From contig NZ_JAIOKB010000001.1 in the NCBI RefSeq assembly GCF_019898765.1, positions 682,001 to 746,000 of the forward strand: a stretch of 64,000 nucleotides of DNA, in the 5' to 3' direction. Positions 60,256 to 64,000 of this stretch are shown piece by piece; position 1 is the stretch's first letter; every line of letters starts with the position of its first letter. The stretch comes from Sphingomonas yunnanensis. GTDB lineage: Bacteria > Pseudomonadota > Alphaproteobacteria > Sphingomonadales > Sphingomonadaceae. The notes under the pieces were generated by a model that was not told the origin of the DNA, ran no database searches, and saw only the letters and a program-made list of their open reading frames with translations. Both the position numbers and the translations under genes were made by a program.

Positions 60256-60432
60256 TCACTCCTGTTCTTTCGATATCCGGGCGGGGTCGGGCGTGCGCCC
60301 CGCCTCTTCCTGCTGCGCGCGGCCCTCGCGCACCGCGGCATCGTCGCCGATCAACTTGCCGATCGCCGTCCGCGCCGCTCCCTTGGCGCGGCGACGGTCC
60401 GCCGCCGCGCGCCGGTCGGGATCCTTCGTCAT
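60256..60432 (-). CDS. Small CsbD-like protein, 58 residues
   Basis: ATG 60432 follows GGGAGGTGCCAGC. The sequence is highly charged: RRRAKGAARTAIGKLIGDD then EGRAQQEEAG, which follows the CsbD pattern KGxxxxxxGKLxGDxxxxxEGxxQ. It ends in a polar Lys/Glu tail. CsbD-like proteins are small general-stress proteins. It overlaps the PAS-LuxR stop (ATGA) and precedes the membrane-protein gene by 2 bases. Confidence 0.75.
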   Translation of the reverse strand: MTKDPDRRAAADRRRAKGAARTAIGKLIGDDAAVREGRAQQEEAGRTPDPARISKEQE

Positions 60433-61940
60433 GCTGGCACCTCCCGCGGTCCGACCGCGACCGCCTCGCTCTCGAAACCGCGCGCGCGCGCCCAGGCGGC
60501 CGCGGCGGTACGGCGGTTGACGCCGATCTTGGCGTAGATCCGCGCGACATGGTTGCGCACGGTGTTGCCCGAGACACCCAGCGCGCGCGCGATCGACTTG
60601 TCGTCGAGCCCGCGGCAGATCAGCGCCAGCACCTCGCGCTCGCGCGCGGTAAGATCGTCGATCCCCGCCCCGCCCATGTCGGGCTGGGGCGCGCGCAGCC
60701 GCGCCAGTTTGTCCATGATCGAGCGGCTGAACCAGCTGGTGTCCTTCATCACCGCCTCGATCGCCTCGACCAGCTCGAGCTCGGTCGCCTTGCGCTGCGT
60801 GATGTCCTGGAAGGCCCAGAGCAGGCAGGCGTCGTCACCGAGCGTGATCGCCTCGGTGGAGACGAGGCAGTCGATCGCGCCGCCGTCCTTGGCGGTGATG
60901 CGCGCCTCGTGCGCGCGCAGGTCGCGCCCGTCCTCGATCGCGGCCTCGATGTCGGCGCGCACCGCGTCGCTCGACCATAGGCCCGCCTCGGCGAGCGAGC
61001 GGCCGATGATCTCGGTCGCGGCATAGCCGGTCAGCGCGGTGAAGCTGGCGTTGACCTCGCATAGCAGATGGCCGTCGCGCGCCCCGATCGCCATCGGCAC
61101 CGGCGCCATCTGGAAAGTGCGGGTGAAGCGCTCCTCGCTGTGGCGCAGCTGCGACTCCGCCTTCCGCCGCGGCTCGAGGTCGGCGAAGGTGAACAGCATG
61201 CAGGGCTGGTCGCCCATGTCGATCGGCTGGCCGGCGACGATCACCAGCTTGGTGCCACCGCCCGGCAGATCGAGCTCGGCCTCCATCTGCGGGATCGTGC
61301 GCCCCTCGGCGAGCCGCTCCTTGGCGAGGTCGCGGCGGTCCGCGCCGCGCAGCACGTCGATGTCGTAGACGGTCTTGCACAGCACCTGGTCGCGCGCGTG
61401 GCCGGTCATCTCGATGAAGCCCTGGTTGACCTTGACGAAGCGCAGGTCGGCGAGCCGGCAGATCACCGCCGGCGCGGGGTTGGCGTTGAACGACTGCTCG
61501 AACCGATCCTCCGCCTCGTAGCGCGCGGTGACATCCTGGATCACCAGCACCACGCACGCTGGCGCGTCGTCGTCGCCGTCGTTGAGCACGAGGCTTCGTA
61601 CCTGGTGAACCCAGCGCGGCTCCTTCTCGCCCGCGACGGTGACCTCAACGACCACCTCGGAGAAGGAGTCGCCCGCCACCACGCGCTCGACGGGGTAATC
61701 GTCCGCCTCGAGCCGGTGGTTGTTGCGGTAGCGCAATTGGAAGCGCGCCCGATAGGCGTCCACCGTGTCGCCGAGCTCCTCGAGCCGCTCGACCCCGTGC
61801 ATCGCCAGCGCCGCGGCGTTGGCCCACAACAGGGTCTCGTCGGGATCGATCAGGATCACGCCCTCGTCGAGCCCGGCGATGATCTGCCGCAGGTGGCGCA
61901 GATCGGCGGTCTCACGCAGCGATGTCAGCGGCGGTGACAC
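60429..61940 (-). CDS. PAS-domain LuxR-type transcriptional regulator
   Basis: A 503-residue soluble regulator. Three PAS-like domains can be traced: about residues 15-145 (GLDEGVILIDPDETLLWAN), 150-270 (ANPAPAVICRLADLRFVKVN) and 285-400 (QMAPVPMAIGARDGHLLCEVN). The C-terminal LuxR helix-turn-helix follows (LTAREREVLALICRGLDDKSIARALGVSGNTVRNH-type). GTG 61940 has GGGAGGGCGC upstream; the earlier frame is shadow. It lacks a receiver or kinase domain, so PAS ligands must control DNA binding directly. Middle gene of the CsbD-entericidin operon. Confidence 0.88.
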   Translation of the reverse strand: MSPPLTSLRETADLRHLRQIIAGLDEGVILIDPDETLLWANAAALAMHGVERLEELGDTVDAYRARFQLRYRNNHRLEADDYPVERVVAGDSFSEVVVEVTVAGEKEPRWVHQVRSLVLNDGDDDAPACVVLVIQDVTARYEAEDRFEQSFNANPAPAVICRLADLRFVKVNQGFIEMTGHARDQVLCKTVYDIDVLRGADRRDLAKERLAEGRTIPQMEAELDLPGGGTKLVIVAGQPIDMGDQPCMLFTFADLEPRRKAESQLRHSEERFTRTFQMAPVPMAIGARDGHLLCEVNASFTALTGYAATEIIGRSLAEAGLWSSDAVRADIEAAIEDGRDLRAHEARITAKDGGAIDCLVSTEAITLGDDACLLWAFQDITQRKATELELVEAIEAVMKDTSWFSRSIMDKLARLRAPQPDMGGAGIDDLTAREREVLALICRGLDDKSIARALGVSGNTVRNHVARIYAKIGVNRRTAAAAWARARGFESEAVAVGPREVPA

Positions 61941-61953
61941 GCGCCCTCCCGCG

Positions 61954-62325
61954 TCAGCCGCGCTGGTCGTTGGCGAGCCAACCGAGCGCGAAGCCGCCGA
62001 GCGCTGCGACCGCTGCCCACAGCAGGCGCTCGTCGCCGCCGCGCACCGCGACGCGTGCCTCGTGCGCACCGCGCCTGGCGGCGTCGGCAGCGCTCGCGGC
62101 GACGTCGCCGGCCTTCTCGCGGGCCTCCTCGATCAGGCCGGGCGTGGCGTCGGCGACGTCCTCGGCGATCGACTGGGCGCGACCGAACAGATTCTCGGCT
62201 CCGCCGGCAAACTGATCCTTGACGCCGCTGACCTGCCAGTCGCGGCTGTCGACCGTGTCGCCGATCGCCTTCTCCACCTTGCCGCCGACGTAGCGCGCAC
62301 CGCCGTGAAGCTCATGCTTGTTCAT
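61954..62325 (-). CDS. CsbD-family stress protein with C-terminal membrane anchor
   Basis: A 123-residue protein. The N-terminal CsbD-like part has LHGGARYVGGKVEKAIGD, followed by an amphipathic helical middle (SIAEDVADATPGLIEEAREKAGDVAAS). One transmembrane helix (LLWAAVAALGGFALGWLA) lies near the end, as in DUF883/YqjD proteins that tether ribosomes. ATG 62325 sits seven bases after AGGAGA; ATG 62331 is too close. First gene of the stress operon. Confidence 0.82.
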   Translation of the reverse strand: MNKHELHGGARYVGGKVEKAIGDTVDSRDWQVSGVKDQFAGGAENLFGRAQSIAEDVADATPGLIEEAREKAGDVAASAADAARRGAHEARVAVRGGDERLLWAAVAALGGFALGWLANDQRG

Positions 62326-62683
62326 CTTCATTCTCCTTTCAGATGCCGGCGCGGGTCGCTGCCAGGCGCCGCGACGGGCGCCGGCGCTCGCCCCAGCGGA
62401 CGACCGTCACATGATCGATCCCGCCCGCACGACGCCGATCGCGGGGAAGCGGCTCAACGGCAGTGCGGCGGGCGGGATCGCAGCCGCCGCGGCGATACGC
62501 TGCCGCGACCGTGCTGAGCGGGAGAGACCAGGCACGCGACGACGGACATGGCAATGGGGTGACGCTGTTCCGATCGACGACGTGGCGCACGAGCGACCCT
62601 CCCCCCCGGACACGACATGCATCCGGTTCGGAAGCTAAACCTATCGCAGATTAGGGCGTTCCTGGTAACTTTGCGCTGGACGA
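62326..62683. other. Leader region of the stress operon
   Basis: 358 bases. It contains the EcfG-like promoter at 62638-62662 (minus) about 310 bases before the CsbD start. No credible gene on either strand and no clear repeat; a promoter closer to the gene was not found. Confidence 0.4.
62638..62662 (-). promoter_or_regulatory. EcfG-like promoter facing the CsbD operon
   Basis: Minus strand GGAAC (62662-62658), 16 bases, GGTT (62641-62638) followed by TA. One mismatch to the EcfG -10, the same variant as at 23114. The long leader weakens the case. Confidence 0.4.
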
Positions 62684-62848
62684 CTAGTCCTGTTGTACCA
62701 GCCGTTCCCCGTTGGCACGCGCGCGATACAGGTCGGCGAAGCGCTGGTGCAGCACGCGCGCGGAATCGTCGCTCGCGCGAGCGGCACGGACCAGATGCTC
62801 CTCAGAGCGGCGCAGGAGATATGCCCGGTCGATCTTCTTGGCCGCCAC
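62684..62848 (-). CDS. Small helical protein of unknown function
   Basis: About 54 residues if started at GTG 62848, which has GGATGAGG just upstream; GTG 62905 would add 19. The sequence is charged and helical: KKIDRAYLLRRSEEHLVRAARASD then RVLHQRFADLYRAR. The pattern resembles small sphingomonad proteins of no known role, and lies upstream of the stress operon on the same strand. Real coding is likely but unproven. Confidence 0.5.
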   Translation of the reverse strand: MAAKKIDRAYLLRRSEEHLVRAARASDDSARVLHQRFADLYRARANGERLVQQD

Positions 62849-63043
62849 GCTCGCCTCATCCTTCAGCACGGCCGAAAAGAGCCGGACCACCCACCTAGGT
62901 GGCACTGAGGGAGACCGAAATGAGCTTGAAGTACCAGCGGCCTAGTAGGCTCGACTGGTAAGCGGTCGGCGCAGTGGCGCGGCGCAAGGATCATAGCGGG
63001 GGTGATGCCCGACGGCGATCGCACGGGCGGCGGGACGAGGGAA

Positions 63044-63119
63044 TGGTGGAGCCGAGGGGGATCGAACCCCTGACCTTCGCAATGCCATTGCGACGCTCTC
63101 CCAGCTGAGCTACGGCCCC
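63044..63119 (-). tRNA. tRNA-Ala (anticodon GGC)
   Basis: Reads GGGGCCGTAGCTCAGCTGGG... with a 7-pair acceptor stem (GGGGCCG with CGGCTCC, one G-T pair), D-arm, anticodon stem TCGCA/TGCGA with loop ATGGCAT giving anticodon GGC, T-arm with GGTTCGATCC, and an encoded CCA end (63044-63046). It decodes GCC, the main Ala codon of this GC-rich genome. Confidence 0.96.
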
Positions 63120-63139
63120 ATTCCGTCCCGGGAGGCAGC

Positions 63140-63168
63140 CTCCTAGCCGGGGGCTGCTGGCTTGGCAA
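63140..63168 (-). promoter_or_regulatory. Candidate promoter of tRNA-Ala
   Basis: Minus strand TTGCCA (63168-63163), 17 bases, TAGGAG (63145-63140), placing the start of transcription about 14 bases before the mature tRNA. Confidence 0.5.
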
Positions 63169-63204
63169 GCGGCCTGCGCCGCCTGCCTCGCATTTTTTTC
63201 GAAC

Positions 63205-63525
63205 TTAGTTGTTCTCGTCCTCGTCGCTGCTGGTCTCGACGCCGAGATCGTCGTCGCCGCCGAGATCGACCTCGTCGTCGGGCGAGGGCTCCTCGTCCTC
63301 GTTCGTCTCCAGATCCTCGTCGTCACCGGCGAGATCGCGGTCGGGCTCCTGCTTGTCCGGCTTGGCCTGCTCGAACGGCATCGGCTGCTTGGACTTGAGG
63401 ATCGGCTCGGGCTCCCACGCGTGACCGCAGTTGATGCAGGTGACGGGGTCGTCCTTCTCGAGGTCGTAGAAACGCGTCGCGCATTTCGGGCACGTACGCT
63501 TCGTGCCCCATTCCGGCTTGATCAT
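63205..63525 (-). CDS. FYDLN-acid family protein (TIGR02300)
   Basis: A 106-residue protein named for the motif FYDLEKDDP seen here. The N-terminal 40 residues hold a zinc-ribbon-like pair CPKC and CINCGHAWEP. The rest is an intensely acidic tail with runs of Asp and Glu (DLAGDDEDLETNEDEE, DLGGDDDLG). The family is confined mainly to alphaproteobacteria and usually lies divergent from aroA, as here. Function unknown; the zinc ribbon suggests nucleic-acid or protein binding. ATG 63525. Confidence 0.92.
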   Translation of the reverse strand: MIKPEWGTKRTCPKCATRFYDLEKDDPVTCINCGHAWEPEPILKSKQPMPFEQAKPDKQEPDRDLAGDDEDLETNEDEEPSPDDEVDLGGDDDLGVETSSDEDENN

Positions 63526-63625
63526 GCCGTGCAAAGCCTTTCGGATGGGTGGATCGACGATGGGTAGCCGTCGAAGTGGGGCGCGCCTTGCCATAGCACA
63601 AGCCGGCTGGCAAGCACCGCCCACG

Positions 63626-64000
63626 ATGGCGCATTCTTTCCACACCTCCCCCGAACCGCGCGTGATCCGCGCGCCTGCGCGGCTCTCCGGCCGTATCCGC
63701 GTGCCCGGCGACAAGTCGATCAGCCACCGCTCGCTGATGCTGTCGGCGCTGGCGGTCGGCGAGAGCCGGATCGAGGGGCTGCTCGAGGGCGAGGACGTGC
63801 TCGCCACCGCCGCGGCGATGCGCGCGATGGGGGCGACGATCACGCGCGGCGACGATGCGGTGTGGCGCGTACACGGCGTCGGTGTCGGCGGACTGCTCCA
63901 GCCCGCGCAGGCGCTCGACATGGGCAATTCGGGCACGTCGACGCGGCTGCTGATGGGGCTGGTAGCGAGCCACGCGATCAGCGCCACCTTCGTGGGCGAT
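63626..64000 (+). CDS. aroA: 3-phosphoshikimate 1-carboxyvinyltransferase, N-terminal part
   Basis: The first 125 residues of EPSP synthase, the sixth shikimate-pathway enzyme, cut by the window end. RIRVPGDKSISHRSLMLSALA binds phosphoenolpyruvate and shikimate-3-phosphate, and DMGNSGTSTRLLMG is the second signature. The SISHRSLMLSALAxG form is that of class II, CP4-like enzymes common in alphaproteobacteria. ATG 63626; no strong ribosome site. Divergent from the FYDLN gene. Confidence 0.95.
   Translation, partial: MAHSFHTSPEPRVIRAPARLSGRIRVPGDKSISHRSLMLSALAVGESRIEGLLEGEDVLATAAAMRAMGATITRGDDAVWRVHGVGVGGLLQPAQALDMGNSGTSTRLLMGLVASHAISATFVGD

Overview
The window is a stretch of high-GC chromosome from an alphaproteobacterium, very probably a Sphingomonas or close relative (Sphingomonadales). 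The grounds are the gene content: glycan-linked TonB receptor, orphan tryptophan-halogenase-like flavoprotein, alphaproteobacterial FYDLN-acid protein beside aroA, PmtA-type phospholipid methyltransferase, CsbD/entericidin stress cluster and class II-type AroA. Other grounds are the dense, short-spaced gene packing with frequent start/stop overlaps, and TTGNC-N17 promoters with weak -10 boxes. There is no plasmid, prophage or CRISPR signature. Apart from one GxxExxY cassette and one broken gene, the region reads as ordinary chromosome.

0-16 kb is a carbohydrate-utilisation region. A truncated TonB-dependent receptor, a ROK repressor, a ROK fructokinase-type sugar kinase and a GH92 alpha-mannosidase form one half. 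A LacI regulator with GH74, GH35-like, GH3 and acetyl-esterase-like enzymes forms the other, resembling a xyloglucan/beta-glucan degradation locus. A TetR regulator, a small unknown gene and a collapsed PAS/EAL pseudogene lie between them. LacI-, TetR- and ROK-type palindromes are visible in the promoters.

16-32 kb is housekeeping. It holds a fatty-acid operon (fabD, fabG, acpP, fabF, mltG, minus strand) interrupted by a GxxExxY gene bounded by inverted repeats. It also holds rpsF-rpsR-rplI with a candidate S6:S18 RNA leader, nnr with an RNA uracil methyltransferase, truA-fmt, recR, def, and mtaB-ftsY-yciB. 32-39 kb carries acs and then a lipid group: psd, an unusual class III aminotransferase, a DUF962/Mpo1-like membrane protein and pmtA. 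rplM-rpsI follow.

39-57 kb holds heme A synthase with a prolyl-4-hydroxylase-like oxygenase, an RcnB-like protein, a four-PAS hybrid histidine kinase, nadE, a redox/stress group (two SDRs, SRPBCC protein, zinc alcohol dehydrogenase), opgG-opgH for periplasmic glucans, and alanine dehydrogenase divergent from an Lrp regulator. 57-64 kb has the halogenase-like gene and a five-gene stress operon (CsbD, PAS-LuxR regulator, CsbD-like, four-helix membrane protein, entericidin). It ends with tRNA-Ala(GGC), the FYDLN protein and the start of aroA. Seven ~80-140 bp palindromic intergenic elements are scattered through the window. All functional assignments are from reading motifs and context; no database search was run.
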